Assembly: GCF_014204935.1 (NCBI RefSeq)
Contig: NZ_JACHMJ010000001.1
Location: forward strand, 3,100,001 to 3,164,000
Direction: 5' to 3'
Source of the DNA: Conyzicola lurida
GTDB taxonomy: Bacteria; Actinomycetota; Actinomycetes; Actinomycetales; Microbacteriaceae
Length of the DNA: 64,000 nucleotides
Both the position numbers and the translations under genes were made by a program. Shown piece by piece: positions 25,443-33,643 of this stretch (positions are counted from its first letter, which is position 1; the number at the start of each line of letters is the position of its first letter). The notes under the pieces were generated by a model. That model had not been told where the DNA came from, did no database searches, and worked only from the letters and a program-made list of their open reading frames with translations.

Positions 25443-25900
25443 CAGCTCGACCGGTCCGCCGCGGCGTTCAGGATCTCGTCGTAGGTGGCCCCGTCGATCA
25501 GCCCGTGGCCGGCGGCATCCGTCACCTCGTCGAACGAACCGGGGACCGACACCACCAGCGCGTCGAAGTCGTCGTGCGTGCCCTGCTCGAGCGGGTAGTC
25601 CCAGCGCGCGAGCTCGTCGACGAGCTGTTCCCGCGGGATCTGCCCGTCGGCAAAGCGCTGCGCGATCTCGTAGGGCGACGCCCCCGAGAAACCGGCAACC
25701 GGCTCGGCGATGTCCGCCGCTTCGGCGAGCGCGGCGCTCACGTGCGAGGGCGACGAACCCGTGCGGTCGGAGATCTCGACCGCCGTCAGCGTCTCGGCGA
25801 GTCGGCGCAGCAGCCGCAGGTAGTCGAGCCGCGCGAGATCGAGGTGCAGGCGCAGCGCGCGGGCCCTGCCCAGGTCGGAATCGATGTCAGTGGAACTCAT
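25442..25900 (-). CDS. Unrecognised single-module HTH-like protein
   Basis: 152 aa, a single copy of the module found twice in the next gene: LHLDLARLDYLRLLRRL, HTH-like LTAVEISDRTGSSPSHVSAA, GFSGASPYEIAQRFADGQ then IPREQLVDELARWDYP, and PGSFDEVTDAAGHGLIDGATYDEIL. It is more diverged than the two neighbouring modules are from each other, suggesting it is the older or parental copy. Translationally coupled (TGATG) to the two-module gene. Function unknown. A 97-bp gap separates it from the M20 gene. Confidence 0.7.
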   Translation of the reverse strand: MSSTDIDSDLGRARALRLHLDLARLDYLRLLRRLAETLTAVEISDRTGSSPSHVSAALAEAADIAEPVAGFSGASPYEIAQRFADGQIPREQLVDELARWDYPLEQGTHDDFDALVVSVPGSFDEVTDAAGHGLIDGATYDEILNAAADRSS

Positions 25901-25954
25901 AGGTGCCGCCTCCTATTGAGGATTCTATAAGTATTGCCCGCGAATGCCACGGCC

Positions 25955-25999
25955 CCTGAGCCTGTCGAAGGGCAAATCACAGTGCACTTCGACAAGCTC
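25955..25999. repeat. Dispersed repeat with inverted partner
   Basis: CCTGAGCCTGTCGAAGGGC (25955-25973) and inverted CTTCGACAAGCTC (25987-25999) form an imperfect hairpin; the second arm overlaps the stop of the M20 gene. Confidence 0.55.
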
Positions 26000-27164
26000 A
26001 CCGACCGAGCGCCAACCGCTCCCGGGCGAGGTCGGCGAGGGTCGCCGCGTGCAACCCGAGCAGCGAATCGTCGAACACCGCGCGCTCGCCGTGCATCGAC
26101 GGCGCTCCGTCGGCCGCGACATCCGCCGGTCTGGTACCCAGGAAAAGCAGCGTGCCCGGCACCTCCTCGAGAACGTAGGCGAAGTCTTCAGAGGCCATGG
26201 ATGGCGCGGGCAGACGGTACACCCGGTCGGCGCCGTGACGCGCTTCCAGGGCGGCCAGCACGCGGGAGGTCTCCGCCTCATCGTTGTGGGTCACCGGGTA
26301 GGAGTCGATGAACTCGGTCTCGACGGTGCAGCCGTGCGCCTCGCCGATGCCGGTGACCAGCTCGCCGGTCGAGGAACGCACGAGGGCGAAGGTGGCCCGC
26401 GACAGGGTGCGGATGTTGACGAACACCTCGACCCGGGTGGCGAGCACGTTGGGCGCGGTCGAGTCGCTGTTGATGCTCACGACCGAGACGACGGCGGGGT
26501 CGGCGGCCGGCACACGGCGGCTGACGAAGGTCTGCAGTGCGAGCACGATCGCGGCCGCGGCCGGGATGGGGTCGACGGCGAGGTGCGGGAAGGCGGCGTG
26601 GCCGCCGGTGCCCGTGACGTGGATGCGGAGGCCGCTCGCGCTGGCCATGATCGGACCCGGGCGGGAGACGAACAGGCCGGGGTCGGTCGAGCAGTCGACG
26701 TGCATCGCGTAGGCGGCGACCGGGCGCTCCCCCGCGGCGTCGAGCACGCCCTCCTCGATCATGATGCGGCCGCCGGCGTGGCCCTCCTCACCGGGTTGGA
26801 ACATGAACACCACGGTGCCCGCCAGCTCGGACCGGCCCGCGGCGAGCAGCCGGGCGGCGCCGACGAGTCCGGCCATGTGCAGGTCGTGGCCGCACGCGTG
26901 CATCGCGCCGTTCGTCGCGGCGTAGTCGAGACCGGTCGCCTCGACCACGGGCAGGCCGTCCATGTCGGCGCGTAGAAGCACGACGGGGCCGGGCAGGCCG
27001 CCGCGCAGCACGGCGGTGATCGAACTGAGGCCGGTGCCGGTCGTGATCTCGAGGTCGAGGTCGGCGAGTTGCTCGAGCAGGGTCGCCTGCGTCACCGGCA
27101 GGTCGAGGCCGAGCTCGGGTTCGGCGTGGAGGCGACGACGCAGGGCGACGAGTTCAAGGGTCAT
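25998..27164 (-). CDS. M20-family amidohydrolase
   Basis: 388 aa metal-dependent peptidase/amidase of the M20D (hippurate hydrolase, IAA-amino-acid hydrolase) type. Metal-site motifs: RADMDGLPV (65-73), HACGHD (89-94), QPGEEG (124-129) with the Glu pair, and the late PSMASEDFA. Dimerisation-domain glycine-rich GTGGHAAFPH is present. It probably deacylates an N-acyl amino acid. It is the last gene of the long leftward unit 25998-37973 and overlaps the PaiB-like gene by 4 bp (ATGA). Confidence 0.92.
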   Translation of the reverse strand: MTLELVALRRRLHAEPELGLDLPVTQATLLEQLADLDLEITTGTGLSSITAVLRGGLPGPVVLLRADMDGLPVVEATGLDYAATNGAMHACGHDLHMAGLVGAARLLAAGRSELAGTVVFMFQPGEEGHAGGRIMIEEGVLDAAGERPVAAYAMHVDCSTDPGLFVSRPGPIMASASGLRIHVTGTGGHAAFPHLAVDPIPAAAAIVLALQTFVSRRVPAADPAVVSVVSINSDSTAPNVLATRVEVFVNIRTLSRATFALVRSSTGELVTGIGEAHGCTVETEFIDSYPVTHNDEAETSRVLAALEARHGADRVYRLPAPSMASEDFAYVLEEVPGTLLFLGTRPADVAADGAPSMHGERAVFDDSLLGLHAATLADLARERLALGR

Positions 27165-27784
27165 GACGACGCCCGCACGCGGCGCATCCGCTCGGCCAGC
27201 GCGGGGTTCCGGTACGGCCCGGGCGCCTCGAGCGCGGCGGTGACGCGGTCGACTACCTCGGCCGGCTTGTCCTGGCTCATCTTCTCCTTGGCCTCGACCC
27301 GGGTGACGCGCATGCGGAACCCGACCGTGCCGTGCACGATGCGCTCGGCGTAGGCGGCGTTCTCGGCGGTGCCGCGCATGCGGAACGGGTTCGGCAGCGG
27401 GTCTTCGAAGTGGTCGACGAGACGCTCGAGCACGGCGAGGTTCTCGGCGTCGCTGAGGATCTCGGGCACGCCGTACGCGTGCACGGTCGCGAAGTTCCAG
27501 GTCGGCACCGCGCGCTCGACGCCGTACCAGCTGGGCGAGACGTAGCCGCTCGGGCCGTAGAACACGACGGCGATCTCGGAGGATCCGAGACCGTGCTGCT
27601 GCTCGTCGGGGCGGCCGACGTGGCTCACCAGCACGAGGTCGTCGCCGTCCTCGAGCAGGAACGGGTAGTGCGACACGACGACACCCGCGGGCGTCGCGCT
27701 GACCATGGTCCCCCAGGGGTACTCGCTGATGAGCGCACGCACCTCGGCGATGTCGGTCATTCCGTAGTCGGGATTCTCACGCAT
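27161..27784 (-). CDS. FMN-binding PaiB-like protein
   Basis: 207 aa from the ATG at 27784. The sequence matches the FMN-binding split-barrel PaiB family: SATPAGVVVSHYPFLL, HVGRPDEQ, YGPSGYVSPSWYG and TWNFATVHAYG. PaiB of Bacillus was described as a negative transcriptional regulator of sporulation and protease genes, but many relatives are probably FMN oxidoreductases. ATG 27784 is preferred over GTG 27790 because GGCGGG sits at a usable distance; it overlaps the upstream hydrolase stop by 8 bp. Role in the operon unknown. Confidence 0.88.
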   Translation of the reverse strand: MRENPDYGMTDIAEVRALISEYPWGTMVSATPAGVVVSHYPFLLEDGDDLVLVSHVGRPDEQQHGLGSSEIAVVFYGPSGYVSPSWYGVERAVPTWNFATVHAYGVPEILSDAENLAVLERLVDHFEDPLPNPFRMRGTAENAAYAERIVHGTVGFRMRVTRVEAKEKMSQDKPAEVVDRVTAALEAPGPYRNPALAERMRRVRASS

Positions 27785-28628
27785 CGGCACGGCCCGCCGT
27801 CCGGGCGAGGGCGAGCACGAACTCGGGCCAGAGCTCGACGGGGATGTCGTGCCCCATCTCCTCGTAGAGGTGCAGTTCCGCCTGCGGCATCACGCGCGCG
27901 GTCTCGAGGGCGGCACTCCAGTGCAGGCTCTGGTCGCCGCGGCCGTGGATCACCACGGTCGGCACCGTCACCGTGGCCATCTCCTCGCGGCGCTCGAGCG
28001 GCCCGCGCAGCAGCGCGTTCCACTGCCGCACCAGGCCGGTGGGCGTGTAGGCGCGGTCGAAGTAGCGGCCGCCGAGCTCTGCCGACGCGGCCTCGTCGAA
28101 CGGGAAGCCGGGCGACTGGTAGTTCCGCTGCCCGCCGATGAACATCGCGATGTAGGCGTCACGGTCGAGCACGGGCGGCACGAACGCGACCGGCTCGCCC
28201 GAGTGCTCGCCGACGAGGAACTCGGGGGCGGAGGTCAGCGACGTCGACATGAGGCCGAGAGCCGAGACCCGTGATGGATGGCGCAGTGCCAGCAGCTGCG
28301 CGATGTAGCCACCCATCGACATCCCGGTCACCATGGCGCTCTCGACACCGAGGTCGTCGAGCACGGCCACCACGTCGTCGGCCATGTCGGCGAGGTCGTA
28401 GGTCGCCTCGTAGTCGTCGGGGCCGCCGGTGGCCTGGCTGAGGCCGACGTCGCGGTTGTCGGTGCGGATGACGAAGAATCCGGCGTCGACGAGCAGGGCG
28501 CAGAACCGGTCGTCCCAGCCGATGAGCTGGGCGCCGCCGCCGTGCAGCAGCACGAGGGGCTTGCCGTCGGGCGAACCGTCGGTCTGGTAGTAGACGGCGA
28601 TTCCCGCGGGGGTGGTGATGAGGGGCAT
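27777..28628 (-). CDS. Alpha/beta hydrolase
   Basis: 283 aa. Oxyanion LLHGGGAQLIGWDD, conserved RTDNRDVGLS, nucleophile elbow GMSMGG with Ser104, acid in HGRGDQSLH and His in EEMGHDIP. This pattern matches the group annotated as aclacinomycin methylesterase (RdmC-like) or 3-oxoadipate-lactonase-like hydrolases. Within the operon it could cleave an ester or amide of the imported substrate (inference). It lies 12 bp after the amidohydrolase stop. Confidence 0.88.
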   Translation of the reverse strand: MPLITTPAGIAVYYQTDGSPDGKPLVLLHGGGAQLIGWDDRFCALLVDAGFFVIRTDNRDVGLSQATGGPDDYEATYDLADMADDVVAVLDDLGVESAMVTGMSMGGYIAQLLALRHPSRVSALGLMSTSLTSAPEFLVGEHSGEPVAFVPPVLDRDAYIAMFIGGQRNYQSPGFPFDEAASAELGGRYFDRAYTPTGLVRQWNALLRGPLERREEMATVTVPTVVIHGRGDQSLHWSAALETARVMPQAELHLYEEMGHDIPVELWPEFVLALARTAGRADA

Positions 28629-28640
28629 GGCGTGTCCTCG

Positions 28641-30092
28641 CTAGATCGTGCTGAAGGTGATGCGGCCGCCGAGCAGGGTGGCCGCGACGGGCATCTCGCG
28701 GAGATTGTCGGAGAGCGCCGGGTCCTCGTCGACGAGCACGAGGTCTGCGAGGGCGCCCGGGGCGACGACGGCGCCGCGGGTGCTCGACTCCAGGGCGACG
28801 TCGAGCGGGAGCCGCTCGGCGGGGTGCCAGGACTCACGGCCGTCGCGCTGCCGGCTCACCGCGGCGCCGATCGCGAGCCACGGGTCGAGCGGAGCGACCG
28901 GGGCGTCGGAACCGAGGGCGAGGGTCGCGCCGGCCCGGTGAAGCGACCCGAAGGCGAACGCGCGGTCGGTACGGCCTGCCCAGTAGCGGTCGGCGACGTC
29001 GCGGTCGTCCATGGCGTGTTCGGGCTGCACGCTCGCGGTCAGACCGAGGCGGCCGAAGCGGGCGAAGTCGGTGCTCGAGACGAGTTGGGCGTGCTCGACG
29101 GTGCCGGCGATGCCGAGCCGCTCGAAGGCATCGAGCACGGCGCTGTTGGCGCGGTCGCCGATCGCGTGCACGGCGGGGGCGATACCGGCGTCGCGGGCGC
29201 GTGCGAGCAGCGCCTCGACCTCCTCGGGCGGCACGCTGAGCACGCCGCACGGGTGCGGGTGGTCGGCGGCGATACCCGGGTACGGATCCCAGCAGAAAGC
29301 GGTGCGGGTGTTGAGCGAGCCGTCCACCACGATCTTCAGCCGGCCCATGCGGATGATGCCGCTCGCGTCGAGCGCGTCGCCCGTACGCAGCCCGGCCGCG
29401 ATCGCGGCGTCGAGCCGGTCGGGCCAGACCGAGGTCTCGACGCGCAGCGCGGTGACACCGGCGGCGACCCGGGCGGGCCAGAGGGCGGTGTTGTCGGCGT
29501 TCTCGAACTCGACGATACCGACCACTCCGCGCGCGGCTGCGGCGTCGGCGGCCGCGCGGTAGGCGTCGGTGCCGGGCTGGCCGTCGCGGTCGAGCACGTC
29601 GAGGGCGGCGATCCACTCGAACTCGCGCAGCACGCCGTCGTGGGGCACCTCGACGCCGAGGTGGCGGCCCGCCGCGGTGTTCATCCACCCGCAGTGCAGG
29701 TCGCCGCTGATCAGGATCACGGGGCGGTCGGGCGCGATCGCGTCGAGCGCGGCGCGCGTGGGCGCGTCGGCCCACAGCCCGTCGCGGAACCCGTAGCCGA
29801 CGAGCACCCGGTCGTCGCGGTGCAGGGCGTCGCGCATGATGCCGACCGCGGCGGCGGCGCTGTCGGCCGGCGCGAGGTCGACGCGCTGGCGGCGCACCAC
29901 CCACTGGGTGAAGTGCACGTGGGCGTCCCACAGGCCGGGCATCAGCCAGCGGCCGTCGGCCTCGAGGGTCGGGATGCCGCCGGCCGACGCCCCGGCCGGT
30001 GCGACCGACGCGACCGTTCCGTCACGCACCACGACGTCGCGCAGTCCGTCGCGGCCGCGCACGCGGGCACCGCGGATGATCAACTCGGTCAC
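28641..30092 (-). CDS. YtcJ-type amidohydrolase
   Basis: 483 aa. Composite-barrel metal-dependent amidohydrolase: the N-terminal small beta domain (TLEADGRWLMPGLWDAHVHF with the HxH metal pair), HAIGDRANSAVLDAFE, VEHAQLV, and the late GSDAPVAPLDPW with the catalytic Asp. This is the YtcJ/TIM-barrel amidohydrolase pattern. YtcJ-like enzymes hydrolyse amides or imides of uncertain substrate. GTG start overlaps the ATPase stop (GTGA). Consistent with processing a compound imported by the adjacent transporter. Confidence 0.9.
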   Translation of the reverse strand: MTELIIRGARVRGRDGLRDVVVRDGTVASVAPAGASAGGIPTLEADGRWLMPGLWDAHVHFTQWVVRRQRVDLAPADSAAAAVGIMRDALHRDDRVLVGYGFRDGLWADAPTRAALDAIAPDRPVILISGDLHCGWMNTAAGRHLGVEVPHDGVLREFEWIAALDVLDRDGQPGTDAYRAAADAAAARGVVGIVEFENADNTALWPARVAAGVTALRVETSVWPDRLDAAIAAGLRTGDALDASGIIRMGRLKIVVDGSLNTRTAFCWDPYPGIAADHPHPCGVLSVPPEEVEALLARARDAGIAPAVHAIGDRANSAVLDAFERLGIAGTVEHAQLVSSTDFARFGRLGLTASVQPEHAMDDRDVADRYWAGRTDRAFAFGSLHRAGATLALGSDAPVAPLDPWLAIGAAVSRQRDGRESWHPAERLPLDVALESSTRGAVVAPGALADLVLVDEDPALSDNLREMPVAATLLGGRITFSTI

Positions 30093-30877
30093 GCGTCCTC
30101 CAGGTCGAGCGGGCGGCCCATCACGGGCACGGCGCGCAGCAGCTCGCGGGTGTACGGGTCGCTCGGGTCGGTGAGCACGGCCTCGGTGGAGCCGTGCTCG
30201 ACCACGCGGCCGGACCGCATCACGGTGACCTCGTCGCTGACGTAGCGCACCACGGCGAGATTGTGCGAGATGAACAGCATGGTGAGGTCGAGCCTCTGCT
30301 GCAGTTCGCGCAGCAGGTTGAGCACGACGCCCTGCACCGAGACGTCGAGGGCCGAGGTGATCTCGTCGGCGATGAGCACCTCGGGTTCCGCGGCGAGCGC
30401 GCGGGCGATCGTGATGCGCTGGCGCTGCCCGCCCGAGAACGAGGCCGGCCCGTCGTCGGCGCGCTGCGGGTCGATGTGCACGAGGTCGAGCAGCTCGCGC
30501 ACGCGGTCGGTGCGCTGCGCCGCGGTGTGGCGCCTCCCGGTCGCGAGCAGTCCCTCGGCGATCGAGGATCCCACCGACATCCGGGGGTCGAGGGCCGACA
30601 GGGGGTCTTGGAAGACCATCTGTACCCGGCGGCGCGCGAGTTTCGCGGCCGGGTCCTTGCTCGTGATGTCGACGCCGTCGAGAAGGATGCGCCCGGAGGC
30701 GGGCCTGGTCAGGCCGACGGCGACGCGCGCCACCGTCGATTTGCCGGAACCGGACTCGCCGACGAGCCCGTGGGTCGTGCCGGGGCGCACCGTGAGGTCG
30801 ACCGCGTCGACGGCGGTGTTGGCCGTGCGTCCGCTGCCGAAACGCACGGTGACGGCCTCGAATCGTAGCTCGCTCAT
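30089..30877 (-). CDS. Peptide-type ABC transporter ATPase (DppF-like)
   Basis: 262 aa. Walker A GESGSGKST (40-48), signature FSGGQRQR, and Walker B LIADEITSALD (Ile replaces the common Pro after Glu). The C-terminal SDPYTRELLRAVP is typical of the oligopeptide/nickel ATPases. It supplies the second nucleotide-binding domain; the first is fused to the permease upstream. Overlaps both neighbours by 4 bp. Confidence 0.93.
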   Translation of the reverse strand: MSELRFEAVTVRFGSGRTANTAVDAVDLTVRPGTTHGLVGESGSGKSTVARVAVGLTRPASGRILLDGVDITSKDPAAKLARRRVQMVFQDPLSALDPRMSVGSSIAEGLLATGRRHTAAQRTDRVRELLDLVHIDPQRADDGPASFSGGQRQRITIARALAAEPEVLIADEITSALDVSVQGVVLNLLRELQQRLDLTMLFISHNLAVVRYVSDEVTVMRSGRVVEHGSTEAVLTDPSDPYTRELLRAVPVMGRPLDLEDA

Positions 30878-32592
30878 ACCGTTATCTCCTCGTCGGCCGC
30901 CGCGATCACGGGCAGCACCGCGGTGCGGTCGGTGGTCATGTCGGGAACGCAGGCGATCAGGCCGCGCGTGTAGGGGTGCTGGGCTTCGTCCAGGCGGTCG
31001 GCGGCGATCTCCTCGACCACGCGCCCGTCACGCATCACGATGATGCGGTCGCAGAACCCGCTGACCAGCGCGATGTCGTGCGAGATGAAGAGGATCGCGG
31101 CGCCCGTGGTGTTCTGCGCCTCGCGCAGCGCCTGCATCACCTGGCGTTGCACGGTGACGTCGAGGGCGGTGGTCGGTTCGTCGGCGATGATCAGCCGCGG
31201 GTTGCCCATGAGGCCCATCGCGATCATCGCGCGTTGGCGCATGCCGCCCGAGAACTCGTGCGGCAGCTGGCCGATGCGGCGCTCCGCGTCGGGGATGCGC
31301 ACCAGGTTGAGCTTGTCGACGGCCCGGCGCAGCGAGTCGGCTCGGCTCATTCTGGCGTGCACCTCGCTGGCCTCGCGCATCTGCCGGCCGATGGTCAGGG
31401 CCGGGTTGAGCGAGGTGAGCGGGTCCTGGAAGATCATCGCCTGCTCGAGCCCGAGACGACGGCGTTCGGAGGCGTTCGGCACCGCGGTCATGTCGATCTC
31501 GCGGAACATCAGTCTCGTGCTGGTCACGAGGGCGTCGGGGCCGAGGAGGCCGGCGACGGCGGACGCGGTGACCGACTTGCCCGAGCCGGACTCGCCGACG
31601 ATGCCGACGGTCTCCCCCGGCTGGATGGTGAGGCTGACGCCGTGCACGCGCTCGACCATCCCGCCGTCGCGGCCCGGGAATGCGACCCGCAGGTCGGTCA
31701 TCTCGAGCGTCGTGGTCTCGTCGGTGACGGGTGCCACGTAGTCGGTGGAGCGGCGGCGGCGCACGGCCTTCGGCGGCAGGCGGCGACCGCCCGACTCGCT
31801 GAACACCTCGCCGAGCAGGGCGAACACGACGCCGACGAGGACGATCGCGATGCCCGGCCCGATGGCGGCCATCGGGTCGACGTAGATGCGCTTCGAGCCC
31901 TCGTTGAGCAGGCGGCCCCAGTCGTACTCGGGCGCCTGCACGCCGAGGCCGAGGAACGACAGGGCGGCGAAGGAGAGCAGGGTGACCGAGGCGTGCGCCG
32001 CGGTGTTGACGAGCAACGGCGGCAGGATGTTCGGCACGACGTGGCGGAACGTGGTGCGCAGGTTGCCGCTGCCGAGCATGCCCGCGGCGCGCACGTAGTC
32101 GCTGCCGGCGACCGACGCGGCGAGTGTGCTGGTGAGCCGGGCGAACACGGGGATGCCCGCGAACCCGACGGCGAGCATCGCGCCCACGGCCGTGGTGCCC
32201 CAGATCACCGAGAAGAACAGGGCGAGGAGCAGCCACGGGAACGACAGCAGGATGTCGATGAGCCCGGCGACGAGCCGCTGCAGCACCTTGGGGAGCAGCA
32301 CTGCGATGACGCCGAGCAGCACTCCGCCGACCACGGAGATGCCGGTGGCGCCGAGGGTGAGCAGAACCGAGACGCGGGTCGCGACGACGACGCGCGCGAA
32401 CAGGTCGCGGCCGAGCTCGTCGGTGCCGAAGGGGTGGCCGAGGCTGGCGCCCTGCTGGCGGTCGGGGATCGACCGCTCGGTGGCGAGGTCGCCGAACACG
32501 ATGGGTCCGAACACCGTGGCGAGAATCACCAGGACGAGACCGATGGATGCCGCGAGGCCCTGGGGGCTGCGCAGGAACGACGGGATTCTCAT
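30874..32592 (-). CDS. ABC transporter permease-ATPase fusion (DppC-DppD)
   Basis: 572 aa. Residues 1-~275 are a DppC-like permease, with N-terminal GHPFGTDELGRDLFARVV and the EAA-loop region SDYVRAAGMLGSGNLRT. Residues ~285-572 are a DppD-like ATPase: Walker A 333-340, signature FSGGMRQR (447-454), Walker B IIADEPTTALD from ~468, and AQHPYTRGL. The junction is an Arg/Pro-rich linker. Such fusions occur in some actinobacterial peptide transporters. Together with DppB- and DppF-like proteins it makes a complete importer. Confidence 0.93.
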   Translation of the reverse strand: MRIPSFLRSPQGLAASIGLVLVILATVFGPIVFGDLATERSIPDRQQGASLGHPFGTDELGRDLFARVVVATRVSVLLTLGATGISVVGGVLLGVIAVLLPKVLQRLVAGLIDILLSFPWLLLALFFSVIWGTTAVGAMLAVGFAGIPVFARLTSTLAASVAGSDYVRAAGMLGSGNLRTTFRHVVPNILPPLLVNTAAHASVTLLSFAALSFLGLGVQAPEYDWGRLLNEGSKRIYVDPMAAIGPGIAIVLVGVVFALLGEVFSESGGRRLPPKAVRRRRSTDYVAPVTDETTTLEMTDLRVAFPGRDGGMVERVHGVSLTIQPGETVGIVGESGSGKSVTASAVAGLLGPDALVTSTRLMFREIDMTAVPNASERRRLGLEQAMIFQDPLTSLNPALTIGRQMREASEVHARMSRADSLRRAVDKLNLVRIPDAERRIGQLPHEFSGGMRQRAMIAMGLMGNPRLIIADEPTTALDVTVQRQVMQALREAQNTTGAAILFISHDIALVSGFCDRIIVMRDGRVVEEIAADRLDEAQHPYTRGLIACVPDMTTDRTAVLPVIAAADEEITV

Positions 32593-32595
32593 GGC

Positions 32596-33639
32596 TTAGG
32601 CCTCCGCAATGGTGGAACGCGGGTCGAGCGCCGCGAGCAGCAGGTCGATCACGAGGTTGGCGGCGAGCACGAGCACGGCGTACATCAGCACGACCCCCTG
32701 GATGAGCGGATAGTCCTTCGTGGTGATCGACGACACGATCGTGGACCCGATGCCGGGGATGACGAAGACGGTCTCGATGAGCACCGTGCCCGCGACGAGG
32801 CCGGTGAGCACGACACCGCCCGCGGTCAGGGTGGCGGTGACGATGTTCGGCAGCGCGTGCCGCAGGTAGATGAGGTGCGCCGGCATGCGCTTGCTTCGCG
32901 CGGTGGTGATGTACGGGGCGTCGAGAACCCGCACCATCTCGACGTGCACGATGCGCGCGAGGTAGGCGAGCGGGCCGATGGCGAGCGCGAGCACCGGCAG
33001 TACCGCGTGCTGCACGCTGCCCCAGCCGGCCGAGGGGGCGAGCGGGATCACGATGCTGAACAGCCAGATGAGCACGACCGCCAGCAGGAAGTTCGGCACG
33101 GCGATGATCACGCCGAGGAGGCCGGAGACCCCGAGGTCGAGCGCACGGCGACGTCCGCCGCGGGCGGAGACCGCCGTGGCGACGCCGATCGGGAAGGCGC
33201 CGAGGGCGGCGACGACGAAGGCGACGACCGAGAGCATCAGCGTGGCGGGCAGGCGCTCGGCCAGCGTGGAGCCGACCGGGCGCTGCGTGCTGATCGAGAC
33301 GCCGAGGTCGCCGCGGAACAGGCCGCTGACGTAGTTGGCGAACTGCTCGCCGAGCGGCAGGTCGAGGCCGAGCGCGCTGCGCAGCACCGCGACGGTCTCG
33401 GCCGGGGCGGTCGGCCCGAGGGCCGCCCGCACCGGGTCGCCCGGCACGAACTGCACCATAAAGAAGGAGGCGACGAGGACGAGCGCGAGCGCCACGGCGG
33501 CGCGGGCGAATCTCTTGATCAGGAAGGCGAGTCTCGGCGAGCCGACGACCGCCAGGAGACGATCCCCCCGACGCGCGGGCGAGGGCTCGGTCGGCGTAGT
33601 CGCCGGGACGGCCGTGACCACGGTCGAGGGAATCGTCAT
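32596..33639 (-). CDS. ABC transporter permease (DppB-like)
   Basis: 347 aa. About six transmembrane helices; a cytoplasmic N-terminal extension (~35 residues, Pro/Thr rich) precedes the first helix. DppB features: FVPGDPVRAALG, the domain with LGVSISTQRPVG, and the EAA-type loop ITTARSKRMPAHLIYLRHALPNI. It pairs with the fused permease in the membrane. It lies 3 bp before the fusion gene and 4 bp after the binding protein. Confidence 0.92.
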   Translation of the reverse strand: MTIPSTVVTAVPATTPTEPSPARRGDRLLAVVGSPRLAFLIKRFARAAVALALVLVASFFMVQFVPGDPVRAALGPTAPAETVAVLRSALGLDLPLGEQFANYVSGLFRGDLGVSISTQRPVGSTLAERLPATLMLSVVAFVVAALGAFPIGVATAVSARGGRRRALDLGVSGLLGVIIAVPNFLLAVVLIWLFSIVIPLAPSAGWGSVQHAVLPVLALAIGPLAYLARIVHVEMVRVLDAPYITTARSKRMPAHLIYLRHALPNIVTATLTAGGVVLTGLVAGTVLIETVFVIPGIGSTIVSSITTKDYPLIQGVVLMYAVLVLAANLVIDLLLAALDPRSTIAEA

Positions 33640-33643
33640 GGTG

